Shown: positions 44,514 through 54,197 of the stretch, one piece after another
Position numbering within the stretch: the first letter of the stretch is position 1
How the letters are laid out: each line of letters begins with the position of its first letter
Source of the DNA: Chitinophaga arvensicola
GTDB taxonomy: Bacteria; Bacteroidota; Bacteroidia; Chitinophagales; Chitinophagaceae
Length of the DNA: 64,000 nt
Direction of reading: 5' to 3'
Assembly: GCF_900110835.1 (NCBI RefSeq)
Contig: NZ_FOJG01000002.1
Span: 2,136,979-2,200,978, forward strand
Program-made: the position numbers and the translations under genes
Notes under the pieces: generated by a model
What the model was told of the DNA's origin: nothing
Seen by the model: the letters and a program-made list of their open reading frames with translations, nothing else
The model's database searches: none

Positions 44514-46877
44514 TTATTCTGTTTTCAGGCTTTTAATGGGATTCATCAGTGCAGCCTGGATGCTCTGGAAGCTCACCGTCAGTAAAGCAATCAATACGGT
44601 GATGCCGCCGGCTATTCCAAAGACCCACCACTCCAGCGATGTTTTATAGGCAAAATGTTGCAACCACTGCCCCATCGCGTACCACGACAACGGGAAAGCA
44701 AGCAACATCCCCAGTAATACCGGTTTCAGAAAACTGGTGGAGAGCAGGATAAAGATGTTGGTTTCAGATGCCCCCAGCACCTTTCTAACGCCTATTTCCC
44801 GGGTCCGTTGCGCAGCAGTGAACATAGCAAGACCAAATAAACCAAGACAGGAAATAAACACAGCCAGACACGCAAAATAGTTGCAGAGCGTACCTACCAT
44901 TTGTTCACTTTTATAAAGCCGGGTGTATTCTTCATCGGAAAACTGGTAGGTAAAAGGAAAGTCGGGGTTCAGGTCTTTACAGATGCCTGCCAGTCCGGCC
45001 AATACCGGCTTCGTTTTCCCGGCAGCAGTACGCACCAGGATGTTACCCCATTTAGGTTTTTCATCCAACCGGATCACCAGCGGTTCAATCGCATCGTGCA
45101 TAGAGTTGAAATGAAAATCCTTGAGAACACCGATGATGGTACCGGATACCTTTCCAAGTTGGAATGGTTGTCCTACTGCATGTACATACCCTATCTTTTT
45201 CACTGCGGTTTCATTCAGGATAAAGCTCGCAGAATCATTCCCGAACTCACGGGAGAAATCGCGGCCCTCCAGCAAGGTGAGACGCGTGGTTTTCACAAAA
45301 TCATATCCCACCGCCGCATCTGCAAAAGATGCCGGCTGATTGGGATCTTTTCCCGACCAGCTCAGGTCGCCCTTATGATGTTCAATAACAGTAGGAGATT
45401 CTTTCATTTTTGATATCGCCAGCACACCGGGCAGATTACCCGCCGCTTCTTTAAAAACGGAGTACCGGGAAATAAGGTCCCCTTCGATGGGAATATAGAT
45501 CAGGTTCTGACGATCGTAGCCCAGGTTCTTTGTCTGCACATAATCCATCTGCCGGTAAATTACAAACATCCCTATCATCAATAAAATAGACAGCGTAAAC
45601 TGGAACACGACTAATCCCTTACGGAAATAAGTGGCGCCGGCGCTGAATTTCAAGCTACCTTTGAGTACACGCACAGGGTTTAAAGAAGAAAGGAACAATG
45701 CCGGATAACTACCGGCAACGAAGCCGGTAAATGTGGTAAGTGCCAGCAAGGTACCCCAGAATGCAGGCTGTGTAACAGGCAGAAACAGTTGTTTTCCACT
45801 CAGCTGATTAAAGGCAGGCAGCAGCACCACCACCAGCAACAAAGACAATAACAGGGCTAAAAAAGCCAGCAACAGCGCCTCGCCGATAAACTGGATGATC
45901 AGTGAACCACGCATGGCGCCCACTACTTTCCTTACACCCACTTCCTTTGCTCTTTTTACAGAGCGGGCAGTGGCCAGGTTCATAAAGTTGATACAGGCGA
46001 TCAGCAGGATGAATACGGCCAGTATGGTAAACAACCGTACATATTCAATACGGCCGCTATCAGGAATGCCATTGCTAAAAGTAGCGTGGAGGTATTTCTC
46101 CGCGTAGGGCTGCAAGTCCAGCTCCGTATAGGAGCCTGCGCTTTTTTCCTGGTAATGATATACAAAGTCTTTTATTTTAGCAGCTACTTTATAGCGGTCG
46201 GCATTATCACGGAGCCGGATATACGTAGCAGGACTAAAACTGCCCCAACTTTTAGCCCATGCATTCCCCCTGGTGAAGTCGTCCCAGTTACGGATAAAAT
46301 CGAATTGCTGCGAGGAAGTGGCGGGCACTTCATACACGGCGCTTACGGCGAGATTGGTGGTATCTTCATAACGGATGGTTTTTCCCATCGCCGCTTCCGG
46401 ACTACCAAAAAACAATTCTGCCATATGCCTGGAAATAGCAATAGTACCGGGTTTATCGATCGCCGATGCAGCAGTTCCCTGTAATACCTGATAGCTGAAC
46501 ATCCGGAAAAAATCGGGGCTGGCATAGCCACCACTCATTTTCAAGGCCTTATCATTTACCTGGAACGCTACCGGTGGATAATATTGTAATCCGCTGGCAT
46601 AAAGCACTTCCGGGATTTCTTTCTTCAGTTCTGCCGCCAGTGGCCCCTGGGTAAGATACCCACCATCTACTTTGCCGTCGTACGATTGCCGCAGGTAAAC
46701 CTGGTATAACTGGTCGCCCTTTTCATGAAAACGATCCATGCTCCGCTCATCCTGTACCCACAGGATCATCAGGAGGCTGCAGGCCAATCCTAATGCAAGG
46801 CCCAGGATATTAATGGCAGAAAATGCTTTATTGTGAACAAGATTGCGCCAGGCAATCCGACAGTAGTTTCTTATCAT
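44514..46877 (-). CDS. FtsX/MacB-type ABC transporter permease 3
   Basis: 787 aa from the ATG at 46877, chosen because MIRNYCRIAWRNLVHNKAFS is the family N-terminus; the longer frame to 46943 reads through the regulatory region. First helix INILGLALGLACSLLMILWV, periplasmic domain, FtsX block with NFMNLATARSVKRAKEVGVR, second periplasmic domain, and final FtsX block with RTREIGVRKVLGASETNIFI, ending MNPIKSLKTE. No ATPase gene nearby. Same family and similar upstream elements as the genes at 6092 and 11646. Confidence 0.92.
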   Translation of the reverse strand: MIRNYCRIAWRNLVHNKAFSAINILGLALGLACSLLMILWVQDERSMDRFHEKGDQLYQVYLRQSYDGKVDGGYLTQGPLAAELKKEIPEVLYASGLQYYPPVAFQVNDKALKMSGGYASPDFFRMFSYQVLQGTAASAIDKPGTIAISRHMAELFFGSPEAAMGKTIRYEDTTNLAVSAVYEVPATSSQQFDFIRNWDDFTRGNAWAKSWGSFSPATYIRLRDNADRYKVAAKIKDFVYHYQEKSAGSYTELDLQPYAEKYLHATFSNGIPDSGRIEYVRLFTILAVFILLIACINFMNLATARSVKRAKEVGVRKVVGAMRGSLIIQFIGEALLLAFLALLLSLLLVVVLLPAFNQLSGKQLFLPVTQPAFWGTLLALTTFTGFVAGSYPALFLSSLNPVRVLKGSLKFSAGATYFRKGLVVFQFTLSILLMIGMFVIYRQMDYVQTKNLGYDRQNLIYIPIEGDLISRYSVFKEAAGNLPGVLAISKMKESPTVIEHHKGDLSWSGKDPNQPASFADAAVGYDFVKTTRLTLLEGRDFSREFGNDSASFILNETAVKKIGYVHAVGQPFQLGKVSGTIIGVLKDFHFNSMHDAIEPLVIRLDEKPKWGNILVRTAAGKTKPVLAGLAGICKDLNPDFPFTYQFSDEEYTRLYKSEQMVGTLCNYFACLAVFISCLGLFGLAMFTAAQRTREIGVRKVLGASETNIFILLSTSFLKPVLLGMLLAFPLSWYAMGQWLQHFAYKTSLEWWVFGIAGGITVLIALLTVSFQSIQAALMNPIKSLKTE

Positions 46878-46914
46878 GGTGATGGTATCAGCTACTATGG
46901 CTGTTGAAAAAACA

Positions 46915-47000
46915 TGCCACTTCCTTCTGGCTATGCGGATCAATTATTTAAAAAGCGAATTTAAATTAATATGTCCGTTTTTGATACAAACATTGACCGC
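46915..47000 (-). promoter_or_regulatory. Putative regulatory region of FtsX permease 3 (CGGACA / TGGCA elements)
   Basis: Read on the minus strand: GCGGTCA (47000-46994), ACGGACA (46978-46972), then 52 bases to TGGCATG (46919-46913), with the ATG at 46877. The -24-like half (TGGCATG) is a good sigma-54 match, but the -12 half reads TTCAA instead of TTGCA, so the promoter part is the weakest of the three. Confidence 0.4.
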
Positions 47001-47040
47001 TTACAACCGGTAGCAGCACTGACGTTCATCCATAACAACA

Positions 47041-48465
47041 CTAGCAGACCTGGATAGCTTCGATCCCCAGCAATTCTGCCAGCTTCCGGATTTTACCGGA
47101 GATATGCCCTTTCCCTACCGCGCAATGATGCGCCGGCCCCTGTGCGTTCCAGTTTTCCACAAATTTCCGGGCGCCGCAGGGAAAGCGGTACCTGCTGTTG
47201 GTATTCCCGATTTCAAGAATAGGCCCTTCTTCTGAAACGCCTTCCGCCAGCAGGAACAGGAGTTTGCCATCGGCGGTTTCCACCAGTGATAACAGGGTAA
47301 CCGGGCCATGCGCAACCGACATCTCCACCGATAATCCTTTTCCTACTTTTCCATGATATACCTGCAGCGGTTTCAGTTTTATTTTTCCGGCGGCAATCAC
47401 CGGGTGACAAGGTCCGTCGTGGCCCATCAGCACAATATCGTCGCGGTAATCCATGGCGTAGTACTCCGTAAACGAACCGCCTGCACCAAAGCTGTCCATG
47501 ATCTTCATGGCCTGTGCATTCTTTACTTCATACTCTCCCGCTACCGGAATGCCTTGTGCTGTCAGCAGGGAGTTGCCCATGATCACGGAACTCATGGTAT
47601 CTTCATTTACGGCGTTACCACTTCCTTTGTGATAATAGGCCAGTGACCCCAGTTTGTGTTTTTCCACCAGCAGATCCAGCGCTACCGCTGTTTTTGCGGC
47701 ACGGTGCAATTCTTCGGGTGCACAATCGGGTTGCACGTCAAACACCTGGTACACTTCCTCCAGTTTGGCGGCAATGGCTGCTTCGCTCACGGTGCTGCGG
47801 ATACCCGACAGTTCATCTACCTCTATAATTTCCATATGTCCGCCAAGAACCGCAGCATGTAAGGTGAGGTTGGAATAGATATCCAGCATACCACCATAAT
47901 AATTACCCATTAAACCCAGGCGGTTGTGATACAGCGTATGCGCCACTTTCGCGGCGGCGATCCATTCTTCCACCGCTGTCCATACCTGCGGATCGTTTTG
48001 CAGCATACCCGTTACCTGGTAAAAAGGAATCTGTGAGCGACGGAACACACTCGCGATTTCCGGCACCGGACAGGCCGCGCAAAAAGCCAGCCATTCGCCC
48101 GTCATGGTAGTGCGGTCCGGTAAACGGTTAAATGTGGCATAGTCGATCGCCGCTTCGGGAGAAAGGTTTAATACAATCACCGGTACTTTGGCTCTTTTCA
48201 CCACCGGCAATACCGTAGAAGACAATGCGTAAGTAGTCACGTATAAAAAAATCAGGTCTACTTCTTCCCTGCGGAAACGGCTGCCGGCTTCAAATGCCTT
48301 CTCCGGCGTGTCTATTAATCCGAGGTTTACAATATCAGCGCCATATTGCTGTAACTGCGTATGTACGATACCGATGTATCCCGACAGGCGCTCCTGCAGA
48401 CCTGTAAATTGCTCCCAGTAGGCTTCCAGGCCGATGCCAAAAAGACCTATTTTCAATGTACTCAT
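47041..48465 (-). CDS. L-fucose/L-arabinose isomerase-family protein
   Basis: 474 aa from the ATG at 48465, which overlaps the rhamnosidase stop as ATGA; the open frame further upstream lies inside that gene. The N-terminal Rossmann-like domain (KIGLFGIGLEAYWEQF, DLIFLYVTTYALSSTVLPVV) and central GLMGNYYGGMLDIYSNLTLH match sugar isomerases of this family. GGSFTEYYAMDYRDD and IVLMGHDGPCHP carry Glu, Asp and His residues suited to the active-site metal. It should convert a free aldose to a ketose in the cytoplasm, probably the sugar released by the coupled glycosidase. The exact sugar cannot be read from sequence. Confidence 0.82.
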   Translation of the reverse strand: MSTLKIGLFGIGLEAYWEQFTGLQERLSGYIGIVHTQLQQYGADIVNLGLIDTPEKAFEAGSRFRREEVDLIFLYVTTYALSSTVLPVVKRAKVPVIVLNLSPEAAIDYATFNRLPDRTTMTGEWLAFCAACPVPEIASVFRRSQIPFYQVTGMLQNDPQVWTAVEEWIAAAKVAHTLYHNRLGLMGNYYGGMLDIYSNLTLHAAVLGGHMEIIEVDELSGIRSTVSEAAIAAKLEEVYQVFDVQPDCAPEELHRAAKTAVALDLLVEKHKLGSLAYYHKGSGNAVNEDTMSSVIMGNSLLTAQGIPVAGEYEVKNAQAMKIMDSFGAGGSFTEYYAMDYRDDIVLMGHDGPCHPVIAAGKIKLKPLQVYHGKVGKGLSVEMSVAHGPVTLLSLVETADGKLLFLLAEGVSEEGPILEIGNTNSRYRFPCGARKFVENWNAQGPAHHCAVGKGHISGKIRKLAELLGIEAIQVC

Positions 48466-51400
48466 GGTTCGATAGTTTGAATAGTGACCGGTCCCAGTAA
48501 CCCGGATGGTAACAGGGGTGAGTCTTTCGTGTAAAATTTCCAGGTGGCGAAAGTATAGCGGGCACTCTGACGCGGTTGCCCTTTCTGCAACCATGCAGGC
48601 CATTGCCCGTCTTTAATACCGTCGTCGGGCAACTGTTCATCGCCGATCAGGCGATTGGGCCACAGATTGGCCACGGTTATTTCGAGTTGATTATCTTTCT
48701 CCCGTAAAGCATTGCTGATATCTATCTGCCAGGGCGCTGCCCATAACACGCCCAGGTCTTTCCCGTTCAGGATCACCCTGGCCAGATTGTTCACTGCTCC
48801 CAATTGTAGCAGATATGACTGTTTTCGGGCGCCTGCCGGCAGGTCAAATGTTTTATGATAAGTGGCCACACCTGAATAATAGCGGATGCCTGCTTCGGGC
48901 CGTTGGGTCCAGTCCTGCAAAGAATCGAAAATGCAATTTGCCGGGCCGCCCCACTTCGGATCGAAGGCTACCTGCCACGGACCGTTTAAAGAAAACCAGG
49001 TTGTTTTTTCCGGGAAGTTTTTGGAAGATACCGGCATTTTTACACTGCCGGCAGGGGTACTCGTTTTTTTATTTCCGGTAGATGAAGACGCTGTGGCCAC
49101 TTCTTTTGCATCTTCAAACACCTTTGCCATTGACTCACTCACGCCCATTATCCCCTCTTTTGCAAACACAATAAAATAACTTTCATATGCCTCCAACTGT
49201 AAAGGAACACTGGTCAGGCTTCCGCTGGTATGATATTCCGGAAGCATCCGCATGGCGCCCGTCATCGGATCCCACAATTGCGGCGCGCCCGCCTGACCGC
49301 GGAACACAGCGTTACTATTCACCTTTGCTCCGCTGCGGTTGGATACAAAGTAAATATCCATATTGCCGGTACGCCGGTGGGTATAGCGAATATTTTCATC
49401 GGCGGTAAGATCCTGCGGAATACCCATGGAAGCGAGTATGGCGGCAGTGCTGTCGTAATGCGGATAAAGCTGCCCCGCAGCAGCGTAGCTGTAAATCACT
49501 TTTCCTTTGCCTGTAGACCCGCCTGCCCACAGGGTTTTAGCCAGGGCTTGCACTTTTGTATCACAGGCCGGATAGCCAGATAATCCCGGCGACTGCTGCG
49601 GCGGGATACCCGTTACGATAGCGCCGGCGAATACCAGGGAACGGATTTTTTCCAGCAAAGCCGGTGTCATGGTGGTAACCGCCGGTAGCACGAGAATGCG
49701 GTAGCTGGCACCTCCGGGAAATACGATGCGACCGTTTTGTACGGTAGCTTTATACAATTGTCCAGGTGCGCAACCATCAAAGTTGTAGCCCCTGCGATCG
49801 GGTAGCACCGCATCACCGGACAATGCCGAAGCAGGTGGCAGGAAAACATGTGGCGCTCCTTCCGGTGTTAAATAGAGTATATCCGACACCGTAGTACCTT
49901 GTTGCAGGATATACTGGCAGCGTGACAAATAACGATGATAATCGCCCACCATCGGCCACCAGGTCTGGTTACGGTCCCAGTGAACCCCATAGGGCCCCAT
50001 GGTCATGCCCGGCCGCAGCGAATCCGGCAGCAACTGGCTCTGGAAGGTGTGAAAAACAAAGCGGTTAATCCCGGCCGCAAAGGCCCAGTCGCCCTGGTTC
50101 TTCATAGCCCCCGGATATTGCTTCCAGCCTTCATTATTCTCGGCGGTAAAAGCTTCCGAAGGCACCATCGCCTGACCATTCACATGCGCTACAGAAACTG
50201 CTTCTATACAACTGAATGAGGAGTTGTAACCGAAGCCTTTGCTCCAGAATTCACACATAGGTATATCGGCGATGGCGCCCAGTTCCAGGTCGGCTGTGGG
50301 GTTCATATCATATGGCTCTATCGATAAACTGAGCCCGTTCCGGTGCGCATATTTTTTAACCTGGCCGGCATGATTTTCCAGCACCAGTTCCTGTGCGGTC
50401 TGACGCAGGTCCCATAAGAAGCGTTCACTGATTTCCGGGCTTTCCACTATGCTGCCGGTGTATACAGGATAAAAGGGCAACGGATCATAGCCTCTTCTTT
50501 TCCGGAAAGCTTCCCGGAAATGTTTCGTCCAGTTTTGTGCGCCCATTTCCCAGCTATCCATATGCAATCGTTTCAAACCTCCGGGCAGTGCGGGATCCCG
50601 CTTGCCCAGTTTGCGCAGCAACGTACCAATGTAATGATCGAGGTGTGCATTGATGGCAGTCGTATCCAGTTTATCTGCTTCGAAACCCAGGCCTGGAAAG
50701 GGTGCAGGGCGGGTGACAGCGCCATTGTTACGCACGCCAAAACGCATAATGGTCCAGTTACCCGGTGGCACGGTCCAGTTCAGCGTTCCATCCGGCCGGA
50801 GTTGTTTTGTAAGATCGATGAGTTGCTTTTTTGCAATCAATGCAGATGGAGGTAAGGATTCATACGTGGAAGGCGCCGTCAGGTAAGGTTTTACGCCGGC
50901 CACAGAAGTGTAGGGCGCGCGATAGTACAATGCTTTCTCATCAATATCCGGAATTGGTGTGGCAGAAGCGGGAGTAGGAAAAGCCAGTACAGCCACATCT
51001 TCATAAAAATCTGTCCATTGCTTTTTAAGATCAGGGGTAAAACCGCCTTCTCCGAAAAAGGGATTCCGGGGAGATGGCAATGGCAGTAGTAGCGGCTTTT
51101 TATCGTTGCCCGTCACGTTTACACGAGAGGCTACGAGGTGCTGCATGGATTGGGCAGCAGTTACCCAGGGACCGCCACTACCGGACCATCCCGGGCCTAT
51201 GCCCAGCGTAATTTCTATGCCAAGCCTTTCACTTTCCCGCACGGTATGGGTGAAAATATCCTGCCATGCTTCACTCAGAAAATCCACCTGCCCACGGGGA
51301 ATACCAACATTTACTTCCAGGAAAGTAACGTTGGTAATACCGGCTGTTTTCATGGCTTCCAGATCGGCGGTAATACCGGCTTTGGAAAGATTCCCATCCA

Positions 51401-51590
51401 TAAAATACCAATACACCCCAGGTCCGGCGCTGGCCGGCGGGTGAAGAAAACCGGTTCGCAATGCCGTTGTTTGCGCCGTAACCGGCCTTACAAAACACAG
51501 GAGTCCTGATATGCACGCCAAAAGGTAACGGCAAAGGAGATATCTCCCGAAAACAGAAAAAGGGTAATAACGTGGGCCTGTAGCTATCAT
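48462..51590 (-). CDS. GH106-like (alpha-L-rhamnosidase family) glycoside hydrolase
   Basis: 1042 aa from the ATG at 51590; a longer start at 51671 is less likely. Signal peptide (LLACISGLLCFVRPVTAQ). GH106-like N-terminus: GPGVYWYFMDGNLSKAGITA, DLEAMKTAGITNVTFLEV, GIEITLGIGPGWSGSGGPWV. The catalytic region has LSIEPYDMNPTADLELGAIA, DIPMCEFWSKGFGY and VPSEAFTAENNEGWKQYP, rich in candidate acidic residues. The C-terminal ~190 residues form a GH2-like sugar-binding jelly roll (LNGPWQVAFDPKWGG, NLARVILNGKDLGVLWAAPW). It probably removes terminal L-rhamnose or a similar sugar in the periplasm or at the surface. Translationally coupled to the isomerase gene. Confidence 0.83.
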   Translation of the reverse strand: MIATGPRYYPFSVFGRYLLCRYLLACISGLLCFVRPVTAQTTALRTGFLHPPASAGPGVYWYFMDGNLSKAGITADLEAMKTAGITNVTFLEVNVGIPRGQVDFLSEAWQDIFTHTVRESERLGIEITLGIGPGWSGSGGPWVTAAQSMQHLVASRVNVTGNDKKPLLLPLPSPRNPFFGEGGFTPDLKKQWTDFYEDVAVLAFPTPASATPIPDIDEKALYYRAPYTSVAGVKPYLTAPSTYESLPPSALIAKKQLIDLTKQLRPDGTLNWTVPPGNWTIMRFGVRNNGAVTRPAPFPGLGFEADKLDTTAINAHLDHYIGTLLRKLGKRDPALPGGLKRLHMDSWEMGAQNWTKHFREAFRKRRGYDPLPFYPVYTGSIVESPEISERFLWDLRQTAQELVLENHAGQVKKYAHRNGLSLSIEPYDMNPTADLELGAIADIPMCEFWSKGFGYNSSFSCIEAVSVAHVNGQAMVPSEAFTAENNEGWKQYPGAMKNQGDWAFAAGINRFVFHTFQSQLLPDSLRPGMTMGPYGVHWDRNQTWWPMVGDYHRYLSRCQYILQQGTTVSDILYLTPEGAPHVFLPPASALSGDAVLPDRRGYNFDGCAPGQLYKATVQNGRIVFPGGASYRILVLPAVTTMTPALLEKIRSLVFAGAIVTGIPPQQSPGLSGYPACDTKVQALAKTLWAGGSTGKGKVIYSYAAAGQLYPHYDSTAAILASMGIPQDLTADENIRYTHRRTGNMDIYFVSNRSGAKVNSNAVFRGQAGAPQLWDPMTGAMRMLPEYHTSGSLTSVPLQLEAYESYFIVFAKEGIMGVSESMAKVFEDAKEVATASSSTGNKKTSTPAGSVKMPVSSKNFPEKTTWFSLNGPWQVAFDPKWGGPANCIFDSLQDWTQRPEAGIRYYSGVATYHKTFDLPAGARKQSYLLQLGAVNNLARVILNGKDLGVLWAAPWQIDISNALREKDNQLEITVANLWPNRLIGDEQLPDDGIKDGQWPAWLQKGQPRQSARYTFATWKFYTKDSPLLPSGLLGPVTIQTIEP

Positions 51591-51752
51591 CAGCGGAATT
51601 ATTCTGGTTGTCGTAAAACTAATTCTGCACGGATGAATTATTTGATATTTCACCTGTACATTCTGACACAATACCGGCTGGCTGCTGAAATTCTTATTAC
51701 TTTCCCAATCCTTTCCGGCTTTTTATATTTTTATGTGAAATGACGACGCGTT

Positions 51753-52637
51753 ATGATTAACTATTACAAATATCTGCCGGTAAGCAGGGAAGATGAAAGC
51801 TGGGGATTATGGGTGCTGAATGCCGGTTGTACACATGTAGCAGCAACAGGCACCTATCCTGTAAAACATCATCCGGCGCATTATCACTTCAACTGGAAAG
51901 CAGGAAGGGTACTGAATGAATACCAGGTGATCTATATCACCAGCGGGAAAGGCATTTTTGAATCGGACCGTTGCCGTCAACAGGAGATCAAAGCAGGCAC
52001 AGTGATCCTGCTGTTTCCCGGAGAAAGGCACCGCTACCGGCCATTGCCTGAAACCGGCTGGGATGAATACTGGGTAGGCATGAAAGGTCCTATCCTGGAC
52101 AACCTGCTACAGGAGAATTTTTTCACACCGGAAAAGCCCTGTCTGACGATCGGTTTCCAGGAAAGTATTGTTCAGTTATTTCATCTCATTATAGAAAAAA
52201 CAAAACAGGAAAATCCGGGCTACCAGCCATTGATTGCCGGCGCTACATTACAGCTGATGGGAAACATCCATTACCTCGTAAAACAACAAACCAGCGGCAA
52301 CAAGGATAAGGAAGCACTGATGAACCAGGCACGCTTGCTGTTCCGCTCCAATATTTCGGCGCATTACTCGCCGGAGCAGGCTGCGGAAGACTTACAGGTA
52401 GGCTACTCCTGGTTCAGAAAAGAATTTAAAAAATATACAGGGCTATCACCCTTTCAGTATTACATACAACTAAAAATAGAGAAGGCCAGGGAGCTGTTGA
52501 ATGATCCCTCCGTATCTGTCAAAGAAATTGCCTATGATCTCAGATTTGATTCATCGTTTTACTTTTCGCGGCTGTTTAAAGAAAAAACCGGCTTCACGCC
52601 CACAGAGTACCGCAAAAGAACACAAGGGGAAATTTAG
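51753..52637 (+). CDS. AraC-family transcriptional regulator (sugar cluster)
   Basis: 294 aa. N-terminal cupin-like ligand-binding domain (about 25-110: HYHFNWKAGRVLNEYQVIYI, AGTVILLFPGERHRYRPL). C-terminal double helix-turn-helix (about 200-290): SPEQAAEDLQVGYSWFRKEF, then VKEIAYDLRFDSSFYFSRLF and KEKTGFTPTEYRKR. Divergent from the GH106-isomerase operon with a 162-base shared intergenic region, and its 3' end overlaps the GH43 frame. The obvious reading is a sugar-responsive regulator of both. Confidence 0.92.
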   Translation: MINYYKYLPVSREDESWGLWVLNAGCTHVAATGTYPVKHHPAHYHFNWKAGRVLNEYQVIYITSGKGIFESDRCRQQEIKAGTVILLFPGERHRYRPLPETGWDEYWVGMKGPILDNLLQENFFTPEKPCLTIGFQESIVQLFHLIIEKTKQENPGYQPLIAGATLQLMGNIHYLVKQQTSGNKDKEALMNQARLLFRSNISAHYSPEQAAEDLQVGYSWFRKEFKKYTGLSPFQYYIQLKIEKARELLNDPSVSVKEIAYDLRFDSSFYFSRLFKEKTGFTPTEYRKRTQGEI

Positions 52638-54153
52638 TGTATTGCTGGCATTATTATGCAGCTATCACGTACACGCACAAACGAATTCGGCCCTGGTGAA
52701 CTTTAATGCACAACACGAACAAACCGTTCGTTTCAGCACTGCCGGCGCCGCCGTAGATGCACACGACGGAGAAATTGCCTTTTTCAACGGTACCTATTAC
52801 CTGTATGGCACCAGCTATGGCTGCGGATTTGAATGGGGTAAAAAAACGGCGCCCTTCTGTGGTTTCAAAGTATATACCTCCACAGACCTCGCACAATGGA
52901 CCGACAAAGGATTCCTGTTTGACGCCAATACACCTGTATGGCAAACCCGCTGCAATGGCAGTACCTACGGTTGTTTCCGGCCACACGTGATCTACAATAA
53001 AAAAACAAAACAATATGTTTTATGGATCAATGTATATGACAACCGCACCGGCTTCCGCGTGTTTACCAGTAAAAAACCTACCGGGCCTTTTACGGAAGTG
53101 GCAGAACCGAAGCTGGCGGTAAACAGCGATGGCGCTATCGCCGGACTGAACAACGGTGACCATGATACCTTTGTAGATGAAGATGGTACGGCTTATCTCG
53201 CGTATACCGACTGGCAAACCAAAGGCACCATTGTGATTGAAAAACTCAGCGCTGATTACCTGACCGGTACCGGTGAACACATCAAATCAGTAACCAGTGG
53301 AAATACCGAAGCCCCTGCCCTGTTCAGGCGTGGCAGCAGCTATTACCTGTTGTACTCCGATCCCAACTGCGGCTATTGCTCCGGCACCGGTACCTCTTAC
53401 AAACGTGCGTCGTCGCCATTAGGCCCCTGGTCTGATGGCACAAAGATCAGTGACAATTCCTGCGGTGGTCAGCCTTCTTTTGTATCGTTTCTGAAATTAA
53501 ACGGCGACAGTGTATTCCTGTATGGCAGTGATCTCTGGAATAATGCCGCCAAAAATGAAGCATTGGCCAACTATTTCTGGGCGCCGCTTTCCTTCGATGC
53601 ACAGGGGAATATCCTTCCGATAGGTTGCCACGACAGCATCCCGCTCTCCCTGAAAGCAGCTCCATTACCAGCTGCTGCAAAAGAGCTGGATAACAGCAGC
53701 GGGCAACAAGGCTTCCGGCTACAGTGCGATATCCATCAATGTATACAACGCGCTCAATCCTTTACAGCCAAACGTTCCGGCACACTGCACACCGTGAGCC
53801 TGACCGTATTCAAAAGCGGATACCCCGACGATGACCTGCATATCAGTATACATCCGGCAGATGCCAACGGGTTGCCGGTAACAGGCAAGGTACTTTACCA
53901 GAAGGCCATTTCCCGCGACACCATCAGCTGGGCAGCGACGCCGGTGATCCTCCATCCGAATATACCAGTAACGGCTACACGTGATTATGTAATCGTGGTA
54001 AGATCGGCCACCAATAGTGGCCGCTACGGTATTACATTTAGTGATGAAAGTACAAAAACCGTTGGCAGGGCTGCATATAGCAGCGATTGCGGGCAGGTGT
54101 TCCGTGTAGAAGAAAACCGGGTATTAAAGTTTAGTACCTATATCGGGAAATAA
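52534..54153 (+). CDS. GH43-family glycoside hydrolase with C-terminal binding-like domain; start uncertain
   Basis: Five-bladed-propeller enzyme. The three expected carboxylates are visible: Asp in DAHDGEIAFFNGTYYLYG, Asp in NGDHDTFVDEDGTAYLAYTD and Glu in NTEAPALFRRGSSYYLLYS. Residues about 380-539 form an extra beta-rich domain (RAQSFTAKRSGTLHTVSLTV). The signal peptide core SVLLALLCSYHVHAQ begins at about 52630, but no ATG sits just before it. ATG 52534 gives 539 aa and a long N-terminal extension inside the AraC gene; TTG 52642, 11 bases after AGGGGA, gives a very short signal. Likely an arabinan- or xylan-side-chain enzyme. Confidence 0.82.
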   Translation: MISDLIHRFTFRGCLKKKPASRPQSTAKEHKGKFSVLLALLCSYHVHAQTNSALVNFNAQHEQTVRFSTAGAAVDAHDGEIAFFNGTYYLYGTSYGCGFEWGKKTAPFCGFKVYTSTDLAQWTDKGFLFDANTPVWQTRCNGSTYGCFRPHVIYNKKTKQYVLWINVYDNRTGFRVFTSKKPTGPFTEVAEPKLAVNSDGAIAGLNNGDHDTFVDEDGTAYLAYTDWQTKGTIVIEKLSADYLTGTGEHIKSVTSGNTEAPALFRRGSSYYLLYSDPNCGYCSGTGTSYKRASSPLGPWSDGTKISDNSCGGQPSFVSFLKLNGDSVFLYGSDLWNNAAKNEALANYFWAPLSFDAQGNILPIGCHDSIPLSLKAAPLPAAAKELDNSSGQQGFRLQCDIHQCIQRAQSFTAKRSGTLHTVSLTVFKSGYPDDDLHISIHPADANGLPVTGKVLYQKAISRDTISWAATPVILHPNIPVTATRDYVIVVRSATNSGRYGITFSDESTKTVGRAAYSSDCGQVFRVEENRVLKFSTYIGK

Positions 54154-54155
54154 TT

Positions 54156-54197
54156 AAAAAGTCAGCATGGGTAGTACTACATACTCCCCATGCTGAC
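54156..54197 (-). terminator. Intrinsic terminator of the MFS transporter gene
   Basis: 11-bp perfect stem GTCAGCATGGG (54161-54171) and CCCATGCTGAC (54187-54197), 15-base loop. The A-run at 54156-54160 gives a T-tract on the minus strand, so it serves the MFS gene whose stop is at 54337. It starts eight bases after the GH43 stop and may also slow transcripts from that side. Confidence 0.8.

Noticed and set aside
54156..54197. Terminator of the plus-strand GH43 gene
   Set aside because: The T-tract lies only on the minus-strand side of the stem, so it serves the MFS gene.
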